DNA of 36,410 bases from Ferruginibacter sp. (GTDB lineage: Bacteria > Bacteroidota > Bacteroidia > Chitinophagales > Chitinophagaceae), in the NCBI GenBank assembly GCA_025352695.1, contig JANXSK010000163.1:1-36410 (forward strand), in the 5' to 3' direction. Shown here one piece after another: positions 9,182 through 17,391 of the stretch. Within the stretch, counting starts at the first letter, position 1. Each line of letters begins with the position of its first letter. Under the pieces are notes generated by a model, which did not search any database, was not told the DNA's origin, and was given only the letters and a program-made list of their open reading frames with translations. A program made the translations under genes and the position numbers.

Positions 9182-9212
9182 TTTCACTATTTTTTTACCT
9201 AAGTTATTTTTA

Positions 9213-10451
9213 ATGATGAATTATCATGCTCTTTTAATAAAAGTTGAAACCTATGTAAACTTATTTTACCTGGAGAATTCGATTGCAAATTATTTTTACC
9301 ACAATCAAATTCATACAAAAGAAGTGTTGGAAACAACTCAAAAAATTGGAAGCCATTATCAGTTAAATGACCGCTTATTTTTTATTGTTTGTGCAGCAGC
9401 TAGTTTTCATGATATTGGATTTATTATCTCGAAGGGTGAATTACATGAACAAAAGGGAGCTGAATTAGCAGACGTGTTTTTACGTAGCATAGAAATGAAT
9501 GAGGAAGATATTAGTTCTATAAAAAATTGCATACTGGCAACAAAAATGCCACAGTCGCCTGTTTTATTTGAAGAAAAAATAGTGTGTGATGCAGATTTAT
9601 TTAATTTAGGAACAACTACTTTTAAAGAAAAAAATAAGCTGTTAAAAAAAGAACAGGAGGCATTGTGGAATATAAAAATTGATGGAAATGTTTGGAGGGC
9701 TTCCACTATCAGCATGTTAGAAAGCCATCATTATCATACAGACTATTGCCAAAATTTATTAGATAAAACTAAGGCTGAAAATTTGACGGCTATAAAAATG
9801 AAGCAGGAAGAAAAACTAACCTTATTTCAGTTAAATACATCGTCAGAAAATGGTATTAGTGAAATACCAGCACTTGTTGACAGTAACGTGGATATTGAAA
9901 AAGTACCCTCAGTTAAAAAAACTAAACGACCTGTAAAAGGTATCGAAACTATGTTTCGGATTTCGGCATCCAATAACGTACGTATAAGTGTAATGGCCGA
10001 TAACAAAGCACATATAATGATATCCGTCAATTCTATTATTATTTCGGTAGTGTTAGGGTTGATGTTAAAAAATATTACAGAATACCAGCAATTGCTGATA
10101 CCAACAATTATTTTGTTGGTAGTAAATGTAACTGCCATATCTTTTGCACTGTTAGCAACAAGGCCCAAAATTCCTGACGGCCTATTTACGCAAGAGCAGG
10201 TTGATAATAAATCTGTAAACCTGCTTTATTTTGGTAGCTTTTACAATATGAATTTTAAAGAATACGATGCAGGTGTAAAAGCAATGATGGCAGACAGTGA
10301 ATTTTTGTACGGAAGCCTTACAAAGGATATTTTTTGGCAAGGCAAAACGCTTGGCAGAAAATACCGTTTACTAAGAATATCCTATACTGTTTTTATGTAT
10401 GGGCTAATAGCCTCAGTTTCGGCATTCGGTGTAGCGATCTTTTTTTTCTGA
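9213..10451 (+). CDS. HD phosphohydrolase fused to a PycTM (Pycsar effector-type) membrane domain
   Basis: 412 residues from the first ATG of the ATGATG pair. The N-terminal HD domain (about 20-190) has candidate metal ligands H30/H34, the FHDIGF motif (H66, D67) and D126 in CDADLFNLG, so hydrolase activity is plausible, probably on a nucleotide or cyclic nucleotide. A variable linker (195-240) leads to the PycTM/DUF5706-type region: GIETMFRISASN, MADNKAHIMISVNSIIISV, two membrane helices (268-286, 296-314), the ATRP segment, LLYFGSFYNM, GRKYRLLRISY, and a last helix (391-411). In Pycsar systems a PycTM protein is the membrane-damaging effector triggered by cCMP or cUMP. HD-fused forms are common in Bacteroidota and their role is unclear. 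No pyrimidine cyclase gene is in the window. An AT-rich divergent promoter region separates it from the kinase at 8959. Confidence 0.85.
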   Translation: MMNYHALLIKVETYVNLFYLENSIANYFYHNQIHTKEVLETTQKIGSHYQLNDRLFFIVCAAASFHDIGFIISKGELHEQKGAELADVFLRSIEMNEEDISSIKNCILATKMPQSPVLFEEKIVCDADLFNLGTTTFKEKNKLLKKEQEALWNIKIDGNVWRASTISMLESHHYHTDYCQNLLDKTKAENLTAIKMKQEEKLTLFQLNTSSENGISEIPALVDSNVDIEKVPSVKKTKRPVKGIETMFRISASNNVRISVMADNKAHIMISVNSIIISVVLGLMLKNITEYQQLLIPTIILLVVNVTAISFALLATRPKIPDGLFTQEQVDNKSVNLLYFGSFYNMNFKEYDAGVKAMMADSEFLYGSLTKDIFWQGKTLGRKYRLLRISYTVFMYGLIASVSAFGVAIFFF

Positions 10452-10478
10452 TTGTAACAGACAGTTTAATTTTTAACC

Positions 10479-11342
10479 ATGCAAAAGACTTTTTATTATT
10501 TATCAATTTGTATAACCTGTTTTTTTATTTTTTCGTTTTTTTCAAATTGCACTACTGCTGTAGTATATAAAAGTCCTGCTGGATACGACTTTGCCAAACC
10601 CGAAAAATTTTTATTGCCCTCCGAATTAAATGAAATTTCTGGTATTACTTTTTTAAAAGGGTACAGCGATACTATCTTAGCAATTGAAGATGAACATGGA
10701 AAACTTTTTGCATATTCTTTAAGCAGCAAAAAATTTAACCGCTCTAAATTTAGTAAAAAGGGAGATTATGAAGATGTAACTATTTTAAATAATAATAAGG
10801 TTGCTGTATTAAAAAGTGATGGTTCAATATTCATATTTTCTGTAAGGGAAATAAATAAAGAAAAAATAGACAGTGTTGAGGAATACAATGCTATTTTACC
10901 GGCTGGTGAGTATGAAGGTTTGTTTGCCTGTAAGGATACATTATTTACTTTATGCAAAAAATGTATCGCTGATAAACAAGCTAATGAAGTAACTGTGTAT
11001 GCACTTGTGCAGCCTGCCGGCGCTCCCTTAGCTATTTCTCATTCCTTTCCAATAGATGTTTCTAAAATTTACATGCAGTCTGCAAAGGGTAAAGTAAAGT
11101 TTCATCCATCAGGGTTAGCTAGAAATCCTGTAACAAATGAGTGGTATATTCTCTCTTCTGTAAATAAATTATTACTGGTTTTGGATTTAAACTGGAATGT
11201 AAAAGAGGTTTATCCGATTGATCCTGCTTTGTTTAAGCAACCCGAAGGAATTGTATTTAATGATAAAGGCGACTTATATATTTCGAACGAGGGTGGGGAA
11301 GGAGTTGCAGATATTTTGTTATTCAAGTATCAAAAGCCGTAA
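10479..11342 (+). CDS. SdiA-regulated-like beta-propeller protein, probable lipoprotein
   Basis: 287 residues. The N-terminus is a hydrophobic export signal (about 5-22) ending in FSNC, a loose lipobox with Cys24 as possible lipid anchor. The rest has features of the SdiA-regulated/phytase-like propeller family: ELNEISGITF near the start, GDYEDVTIL, GEYEGLFAC, HPSGLARNP and QPEGIVFNDKGDLYISNEGG in order. Such proteins sit in the periplasm or outer membrane and are thought to bind or hydrolyse small ligands; the substrate here is unknown. It starts 27 bases after the HD-PycTM stop on the same strand, so co-transcription is likely, although a functional link is not obvious. Confidence 0.75.
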   Translation: MQKTFYYLSICITCFFIFSFFSNCTTAVVYKSPAGYDFAKPEKFLLPSELNEISGITFLKGYSDTILAIEDEHGKLFAYSLSSKKFNRSKFSKKGDYEDVTILNNNKVAVLKSDGSIFIFSVREINKEKIDSVEEYNAILPAGEYEGLFACKDTLFTLCKKCIADKQANEVTVYALVQPAGAPLAISHSFPIDVSKIYMQSAKGKVKFHPSGLARNPVTNEWYILSSVNKLLLVLDLNWNVKEVYPIDPALFKQPEGIVFNDKGDLYISNEGGEGVADILLFKYQKP

Positions 11343-11392
11343 GTAAATGCTTAAATAGTAATTTATTTTTTGTGAAAGTTATTTTTAATAGT

Positions 11393-12469
11393 TCAATCTT
11401 CCTTTAAACCTTTTATTATAACATTACCAGTTCCATTTTTATTACAGGGATATCCAAATGCTTTTTTCATTTTAACGGCATCATTAATAGTGGTGTAAAA
11501 TTCATCCAAATATTTTAATGTAGCATTTTTATATTTTTCGTCTAGCAGTTTACAAGATGTATAAAGTTGGTAGATGTTGTTTTTAATCTGATTATAAAAA
11601 GCAATTATTGTATCAAAATTTTGTAAATCCTCAACACAATAACCGCGATACCGTCGCTCTCTAACAGAATTCATCATTAGTTGTTCTGCTGGGTAGGCAT
11701 ATGGCGTATTTACCAATCCGGCATGATCAAAATCGTATGGAACAGCTATTGGAGCAGTGTTTGAATCAATAGCTATTAATTTAATATTTTGAAGATATTG
11801 TACGGACCAATCTGTGTTACCAGCCAGGTATTCAAATACTGCCATTGTTAAAAAAGCTGTAGGTTCAGTTTGACCTGGTTCTAATTTCCTACTAACAGCA
11901 ATCATCCCATTTCTTTTAGCCAGCTGTTTTTCTTCCTCTAATAATATTCCATAAAAAGGAGGACTGTTTCTTTTATTTTTGGTATCAACCAATTTTATTT
12001 TTACCAATCTTGATTTAAAACTATTGGATGTTACAAGATTGTATAATTTGTACACCAGCCATTCTTTGATAACATATTCATCTCCTATACAAGGCATAAC
12101 CAGTTTTATTTTATGCTGGTCTTTAAAAATGGAATGTTTTAGTGTATCATTTTTGATGAAATTTACAGCTAGCGGTGGATAAATACAATTCTCTTTTAAC
12201 TTTCTAAAATGCCCTCTTGTCTTTAATTCAACAGTAAAACTTATTTCATTACCATCTTCATTTTTATACAAAAGTTGTAAGGGATGGTAATGCGGTGATT
12301 GGGAACGGTCATTTAATAAGCTTCGAAGGTTACCACTTAATGTAAGTTCAAGTACAGAGTCTGTTGTAAATAAATCGTGGGCAGTTGAAGACGATTGTGC
12401 ACTAGCTGCGGTAGATAAAACTAAACCGAAGATAAAAATATACAAGTATAGGGACACTATTTTTTTCAT
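11393..12469 (-). CDS. secreted CotH-kinase-like protein
   Basis: 358 residues with a clear signal peptide (1-24, ASA-Q). I do not see a canonical enzyme signature, but the order of motifs resembles CotH-type atypical kinases: VELKTRGHFRK and then a lysine-bearing strand (HKIKLVMPC) early, YVIKEWLVYKLYN, then VFEYLAGNTDWS (D220), QNIKLI, and PYDFDHAGLV (D246, D248) as candidate catalytic and metal-binding positions. CotH proteins phosphorylate other proteins outside the cytoplasm. It is monocistronic on the minus strand, converging with the plus-strand propeller gene. It could instead be a degenerate member with another role; the assignment is tentative. Confidence 0.55.
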   Translation of the reverse strand: MKKIVSLYLYIFIFGLVLSTAASAQSSSTAHDLFTTDSVLELTLSGNLRSLLNDRSQSPHYHPLQLLYKNEDGNEISFTVELKTRGHFRKLKENCIYPPLAVNFIKNDTLKHSIFKDQHKIKLVMPCIGDEYVIKEWLVYKLYNLVTSNSFKSRLVKIKLVDTKNKRNSPPFYGILLEEEKQLAKRNGMIAVSRKLEPGQTEPTAFLTMAVFEYLAGNTDWSVQYLQNIKLIAIDSNTAPIAVPYDFDHAGLVNTPYAYPAEQLMMNSVRERRYRGYCVEDLQNFDTIIAFYNQIKNNIYQLYTSCKLLDEKYKNATLKYLDEFYTTINDAVKMKKAFGYPCNKNGTGNVIIKGLKED

Positions 12470-12581
12470 AATTAAAATTTTAAAACCGTTTTAAATTTAC
12501 CAAAGCATTGGCATATTTTTACAAAGACTTTACTATTTTATCTGTTTTATTTTACAATGAATAGCTTAGTTAAAAATAGGG

Positions 12582-12788
12582 CTAACCGGGTAACCCAATG
12601 ATAAATATTGATCCTTCTCCTTCAGTTGTTTGTATTTTTATTTCGCCGCCATGAGTTTTAATGATACCATAACTTAAACTTAAACTCAATCCTGTAACCT
12701 GACCTGTTGGTTTAGTAGAAAAAAAAGGTTGAAATATTTTGTCTATCACTTTGTGTGGAATACCATTGCTAGTAACTTTTAATATTGC
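12582..12788 (-). pseudogene. decayed C-terminal ATPase tail of a histidine kinase
   Basis: The minus-strand frame ending at TAG 12582-12584 encodes SNGIPHKVIDKIFQPFFSTKP, then TGQVTGLSLSLSYGI, HGGEIKIQTTEGEGSIFIIGLPG. This is unmistakably the G1-F-G2 end of the kinases seen at 62-8959. The G2 box has lost its glycines (GTGLGLS has become VTGLSLS), the G1 Asp is missing, and a stop precedes the fragment in frame. No dimerisation domain is present. About 69 codons remain, wedged between the CotH-like gene and the YitT gene. It is a non-functional relic of a further kinase copy. Confidence 0.8.
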
Positions 12789-12830
12789 CTATACTTTTTA
12801 TTAATGCATCAAAAATGATTTTGAAACAGG

Positions 12831-13727
12831 TTATTTTGCATGCGGTTTAACTTTTAATAATCCTCCTGCCGCTTCTTTAATACTTTGCGCAAAAACAAAT
12901 GCCTTGGGATCTATACTGATTACTCCTTCCTGAATTTGTTTTATCTCTAACCTTGTTACGATGGTAACAATTATTTCACACTCTGTTTTAATATCAAAGC
13001 TACCGGGTAAATAACCCCTTTCTCCTTTGTAAACAGTAATTCCTTTTCCAAGTTGGTTTACAAGAAAGCTTTTTATTTCATCCTGTTTGGAGGATATAAT
13101 ATTGACAGAAGTAAATTCTTCAATACCATCCACAACATAATCTGTAGCTCTGGTGGCTGTAAAATAGGTAATGATGGAATACATCGCAGTTTCTATACCA
13201 AATTGAAAGGCAGCTACAGAAAATATAATGGTATTGATCAGCATAATAATTTCGCTGTTGGAAAATCCAGTCCGGCGCTTTGTAAAAACTGCAATTACTT
13301 CCGCTCCATCAATTACGCCACCGCCTCTTATAACCAAGCCAACACCGGTACCAATTAAGAGGCCACCAAAAATGGCTATTAATAATTTATCACTGGTGAT
13401 AGGGTGGATATTTATAAAAAATAATCCTATTGAAAGTACGAGTACTGCGAGGGTTGTTTGTACGGCAAAGGTTTTTCCAATTCTTCTGTATCCCAGGTAA
13501 ATAAAAATAGCATTAAGTACTATAACAAGTACGCTGATGTTGATATGGAATATTTCATGAAGTAAAATGGATATGCCAGTAATGCCTCCATCCAAAAACC
13601 GGTTTGGAATCATAAATCCTTTCATAGCCAACACCGCTAAACCTGAGCCCAGTAGTATTTGTAGTAGATTTTTAATGTTCAATACGTGTTCCCAATTAAT
13701 GGTATCACTTTTATATTTTTTTATCAT
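12831..13727 (-). CDS. YitT family membrane protein
   Basis: 298 residues. Five hydrophobic segments lie between about 20 and 185, with the family-typical GFMIPNRFLDGGITGISILLHEIF and GGLLIGTGVGLVIRGGGVIDG regions, followed by a soluble C-terminal DUF2179-type domain (about 205-290, GYLPGSFDIKTECEIIVTIV, RLEIKQIQ...DPKAFVF). YitT proteins are integral membrane proteins of unknown transport or signalling role. Length and layout match full-length relatives. Monocistronic; a kinase relic lies just downstream. Confidence 0.88.
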   Translation of the reverse strand: MIKKYKSDTINWEHVLNIKNLLQILLGSGLAVLAMKGFMIPNRFLDGGITGISILLHEIFHINISVLVIVLNAIFIYLGYRRIGKTFAVQTTLAVLVLSIGLFFINIHPITSDKLLIAIFGGLLIGTGVGLVIRGGGVIDGAEVIAVFTKRRTGFSNSEIIMLINTIIFSVAAFQFGIETAMYSIITYFTATRATDYVVDGIEEFTSVNIISSKQDEIKSFLVNQLGKGITVYKGERGYLPGSFDIKTECEIIVTIVTRLEIKQIQEGVISIDPKAFVFAQSIKEAAGGLLKVKPHAK

Positions 13728-13826
13728 TACTCATCAATTTGATTAAAATTATTGATGCAAAGAAACGTTTTCGCTTTAAGCAGTTATAAAATTAGGGTAA
13801 TATGTATGTGTTAATATAGTGATTTA

Positions 13827-15257
13827 TTAATTTTTTGGTACAGGTGGCGGACCATCTGGTAACATCGCTTTCCAAACTTCCTTACCTTTTCTCTTTAAAA
13901 ATTCTTCTTTAATATCGCTGCGTAATTTTTCATTTTCAAATAAATCAACCATGGTTGTACCCAATGATTTAGAGGTAAACAGCATACCTTTATGGCCAAT
14001 GCTCATTCCGCCACAAGCCACTACAACCCAACTGTGCCAGGGTGCTTCAAAAGGTGCGGTGGTAGCCAATAAACTAATTTCTGGAACAATGTAACTAACA
14101 TCACCCACATCAGTAGAGCCTCCAGTAGGATCAGCTTTGGTTGCTTCCATTGGTTTAATATTTCCATTGATGCCTTTTGCTTCCAGGCCATACTCTTTCA
14201 TTATTTTATCACCAAAGGCCAGTTCTTCTTTTGTATAGGTTACCGGGCCTACAAAATTCATATTATTTTGTAAAGTTTTGGCGCCTGTTTCATTAATCAG
14301 TAATTCGTATAAACCATTGTTTAATTTTATATCGTATTGTACACCAGCCATCAATGCAGCGCCTTTTGCAATGTCTTTCATGCGTTCGCTTACTTCGGCC
14401 ACACCGCTTCTTTTACTGTCACGTATCCACAACCAAACACTTGCTTCATCCGGAATTACATTGGGTACTTTACCTGCCTTTGTGTATACATAATGCATGC
14501 GTACACTTGGCTTAACGTGCTCTCTTAAAAAGTTTATACCGATGTTAAATAGTTCTGCGGCATCTAAAGCGCTACGCCCATTCCATGGGTCTGCAGCGGC
14601 GTGTGCACTTTTTCCTTTAAATGAAATGGTGTAATCTGTTATCGCCTGAGAACTTTGCATATTGGCTTTGTTTTCATAATCAGGGTGCCAGTCGAGGCAT
14701 ACATCAAGATCATTAAACAAACCAGCTCTTGCCATATAAACTTTGCCGGCAAGATCTTCTTCAGCAGGCGTTCCATAAAAGCGAATAGTGCCTTTTAATT
14801 TGCCTGCGGCTATCAATTCTTTAATTGCCAATGCGGCACCTAAGCTGCCTGCACCAAACATGTTATGTCCGCAACCATGTCCTGGAGCCCCTTCCAGCAA
14901 AGCTTCTTTTGTAGGTAGTGCTTTTTGTGATAATCCGGGCAATGCATCAAATTCGCCCAACACACCAATGATGGGTTTGCCGCTACCAAACTCAGCAATA
15001 AATGCAGTTGGTATTTCCGCTACTCCACGAGTTACTTTAAATCCCTGCGCTTCGGCATAATCAGACAGTACTTTTGAGGATTTGGTTTCCTTCATGGCAA
15101 TTTCAGCATAGCCCCATATTTGGTCGCTTAGTGAAATTAACTCCTGCTGGTGTTTTTCAACAGAAGCCAGTACTGCATTTTTATTGGCTGTTGAAATTGT
15201 TTTTTGAGCAATTAAAAGTTGTGATAAAAATAGGAGTGGTAAAAACAATAGTTTCAT
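13827..15257 (-). CDS. secreted M20D amidohydrolase (AbgB-like)
   Basis: 476 residues with a signal peptide (1-17, LLIAQ). A peptidase M20 catalytic domain carries a GHGCGHNM metal motif (C129, H131), PAEED (E166/E167) and DWHP (H191), with a dimerisation domain inserted (ITDYTISFKGKSAHAAADPWNGRSALDA). The late DPTGGSTDVGDVSY and WHSWVVVACGGMSIGHKG motifs are typical of p-aminobenzoyl-glutamate/aminoacyl amidohydrolases of the AbgB type. It should cleave acylated or aminobenzoylated amino acids, or dipeptides, in the periplasm. It is the last gene of a run of minus-strand peptidase and amidohydrolase genes and lies just past a dead P1 peptidase. The natural substrate cannot be read from the sequence. 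Confidence 0.88.
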   Translation of the reverse strand: MKLLFLPLLFLSQLLIAQKTISTANKNAVLASVEKHQQELISLSDQIWGYAEIAMKETKSSKVLSDYAEAQGFKVTRGVAEIPTAFIAEFGSGKPIIGVLGEFDALPGLSQKALPTKEALLEGAPGHGCGHNMFGAGSLGAALAIKELIAAGKLKGTIRFYGTPAEEDLAGKVYMARAGLFNDLDVCLDWHPDYENKANMQSSQAITDYTISFKGKSAHAAADPWNGRSALDAAELFNIGINFLREHVKPSVRMHYVYTKAGKVPNVIPDEASVWLWIRDSKRSGVAEVSERMKDIAKGAALMAGVQYDIKLNNGLYELLINETGAKTLQNNMNFVGPVTYTKEELAFGDKIMKEYGLEAKGINGNIKPMEATKADPTGGSTDVGDVSYIVPEISLLATTAPFEAPWHSWVVVACGGMSIGHKGMLFTSKSLGTTMVDLFENEKLRSDIKEEFLKRKGKEVWKAMLPDGPPPVPKN

Positions 15258-15391
15258 GGTGATAGTTTAGTAGATGGTTTTGTGATAATAATATTTGTAT
15301 GAATGTATGGAATTTATTATTAGAAAGTCTTGTTTTAAACTTTCAATTGCAGGATCATTTTTTCTCTGGTAAAAGATTTTTAAAATAATAT

Positions 15392-16110
15392 TTACTCAGG
15401 TTTAAACAACTTTCCTCTGCCGAAGTTTGATTGTCCCAATACAACAACTGTGTTGTTAAAATCTTTAATTTTTACTATCCTCGAAGCTGTACCGGTGCCA
15501 CCTTTAAATCCTAAACACATTATACCTGCACCGCCACCAGCATTTCCTTTAGCAAGATAGCCGGTTTTTGCACTGTCCGGCGCTTACAATGCATCGCTTT
15601 CTTTTACATGAAAACTATAAATATCATTTAGAAAACCATCATAGCTTTCCGCCACAACTGGGTAGGTGTACCAAAAATTTTTTTATACCAAAGTTTGTCT
15701 ACAAATCATTTTAAAACAGCATCTCTTACTACACCCGCACTATTGGTATTGGTAATCATAATGGGTGTTTCTAAAAATCCCGACTCAGTAACCAAGGTAG
15801 TACCGGTCATTTCTCCATTGCCATTTAGTATGTACTAATTAGCGTAAACGGGGTTATTATTTTTGCTTCTTGGTAGTATAGCGGTAACACTGGTTCCTAG
15901 CGGACCTTTTCCTAAAATATTTTGTCCGCTGCCCGAAATAATAATGCTATAATCTACTTCCACACCTTTTACATCTGTGAGGGCATTGTATTTTCCGGTA
16001 ACGTCCCCAAAAGGAATTTCTATGTCTCTTGCCCTTGGCTTTTGTGCATAGCTGCTAATTTGCAGTAACTACAATAATAAAATTGACAAAATAATTTTTA
16101 TCTTTTTTAA
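15392..16110 (-). pseudogene. P1 family (DmpA/L-aminopeptidase-like) peptidase pseudogene
   Basis: The minus strand reads as a P1/DmpA peptidase with many lesions. In order: a signal-peptide-like start without ATG, RDIEIPFGDVTGKYNALTDV, NILGKGPLGTSVTAILPR, NGNGEMTGTTLVTESGF, PIMITNTNSAGVVRDAV. After a one-base frameshift in an A/T run (about 15673-15684) come YPVVAESYDGFLND, GNAGGGAGIMCLGFKGGTGT and QSNFGRGKLFKPE. In-frame stops occur at 16069-16071, 15835-15837, 15706-15708 and 15584-15586, and the last quarter of the family length is missing. Two stops fall where the family usually has Trp, consistent with TGG mutation. It sits between two intact exported amidohydrolase genes, so it was once part of that catabolic set. 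Its original start has become TTA. Confidence 0.85.
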
Positions 16111-16118
16111 TAAAAAAG

Positions 16119-17390
16119 TTATTTTTCATTCTTTATAATCTTGCCACCTATCATTACAAATTTTACTTTTTGTAATTCGGTAATATCTTTTAAAGGATCG
16201 CCCTTTACGGCAATAATATCTGCCAGTTTACCTGCTTCTACAGAACCTATTTCATTTTCTTTTTTTAGAATTTCGGCGTTTGTTTTTGTGCCGCATACGA
16301 TTGCCTGCATGGGGGTCATACCCAATTGTACATATTCTCCAAATTCTCTTGCAGAGTAGGGTGAAGGCCAGCCAACATTGTCGGTACCCAATCCAAACTT
16401 TACACCTTTTTTAAAAGCCATTCGCATTGCGCTGTACATACCTTCCCTGCTTTTTTTACCAAGTTCTACCGCTTTTGCCAGCGCTTTACTGTCTGCTATT
16501 TTTTCTTCAAAATATAAGCCTACTGTAAATGTTGGAATCAGGTAAGTACCATGCTGTATCATCAGATCCATTCCTTCTTCATCAATAAAGGAGCCATGCT
16601 CTATACTTCTTACACCTGCTTTCACGGCCATTTTAATTCCTTCTGCAGCATGTGCATGTGCCATTACCGGTACGTCTCTTCTTGCAGCTTCCTCCACTGC
16701 TACTTTTAATTCTTCAAGGCTAAAGTGTACATTTTTTGGATTATCCCCTGTAGTCATAAATGCGCCGGTTACCAATAATTTGATCCAGTCGCTGCCATAT
16801 TTAATTTCATTGCGTATGGCCTTTCGTATTTCTTCGGGGCCATCGGCAATCAATCCATCGGCAGTTATTTTTTGTTCTGGCGAAATAAAATTGATGTCAC
16901 CACCACCGCCCGTTACAGAAATATAATGCGCTGCACCATAAATATGCGGGCCAACAAATAATCCCTTATTAATTGCATTGCGTATTTCCATATTGGCATA
17001 GCCCACATCTGCATCACCGGCTACACGGAGGGTTGTCCATCCTGCTGAAAGCAAATCCTGTACATTTTTTAAGCCTATTAATGCTTTGGCAGCAGACGAG
17101 GTTCGCAAATGAGCTACCTGGTAATCATCGTCAGTGATGCTGGGATGCACGTGCATATCAATCAGGCCGGGCAATAGCGTGTAGTCTCCAAGGTTAATGA
17201 CGGTTATATCTTTGGGAATATTTTCTTTTGTAGAAACAGCAACAATTTTATTTCCTTCAATAATTACCGCAGGATTGTTGATCACTTTACCTGTTCCGTC
17301 AATCAGGACTTTGGCAAGCAGGGCAGTCTTTTGTGCAACTATGGATAACTGAAGTAAAATTAAAACAGCTATTGCAGTTATTTTTTTCAT
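16119..17390 (-). CDS. secreted imidazolonepropionase-like amidohydrolase (Xaa-Pro dipeptidase-type)
   Basis: 423 residues with a signal peptide (1-19, SIVAQ). Metal-dependent amidohydrolase barrel: DMHVHP (H80, H82) on the first strand, DWIKLLVTGAF with the lysine likely carboxylated to bridge two metals, HAHAAEGI, SIEHGSFID, and GTDNVG with the catalytic Asp. The ends form the usual beta-sandwich (LIDGTGKVINNPAVIIEGNKI...; GKLADIIAVKGDPL). Close relatives hydrolyse dipeptides ending in proline or other residues. It begins one base after the stop of the M20 carbamoylase-type gene (TAGCATG), so the two are one transcript. The eroded P1 peptidase lies directly downstream. Confidence 0.87.
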   Translation of the reverse strand: MKKITAIAVLILLQLSIVAQKTALLAKVLIDGTGKVINNPAVIIEGNKIVAVSTKENIPKDITVINLGDYTLLPGLIDMHVHPSITDDDYQVAHLRTSSAAKALIGLKNVQDLLSAGWTTLRVAGDADVGYANMEIRNAINKGLFVGPHIYGAAHYISVTGGGGDINFISPEQKITADGLIADGPEEIRKAIRNEIKYGSDWIKLLVTGAFMTTGDNPKNVHFSLEELKVAVEEAARRDVPVMAHAHAAEGIKMAVKAGVRSIEHGSFIDEEGMDLMIQHGTYLIPTFTVGLYFEEKIADSKALAKAVELGKKSREGMYSAMRMAFKKGVKFGLGTDNVGWPSPYSAREFGEYVQLGMTPMQAIVCGTKTNAEILKKENEIGSVEAGKLADIIAVKGDPLKDITELQKVKFVMIGGKIIKNEK

Positions 17391-17391
17391 G

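Noticed and set aside
9171..9212. Earlier TTG start for the HD-PycTM gene
   Set aside because: It would overlap the TATATTTG promoter-like element and add a leader not seen in this family; the ATG at 9213 is the better start.
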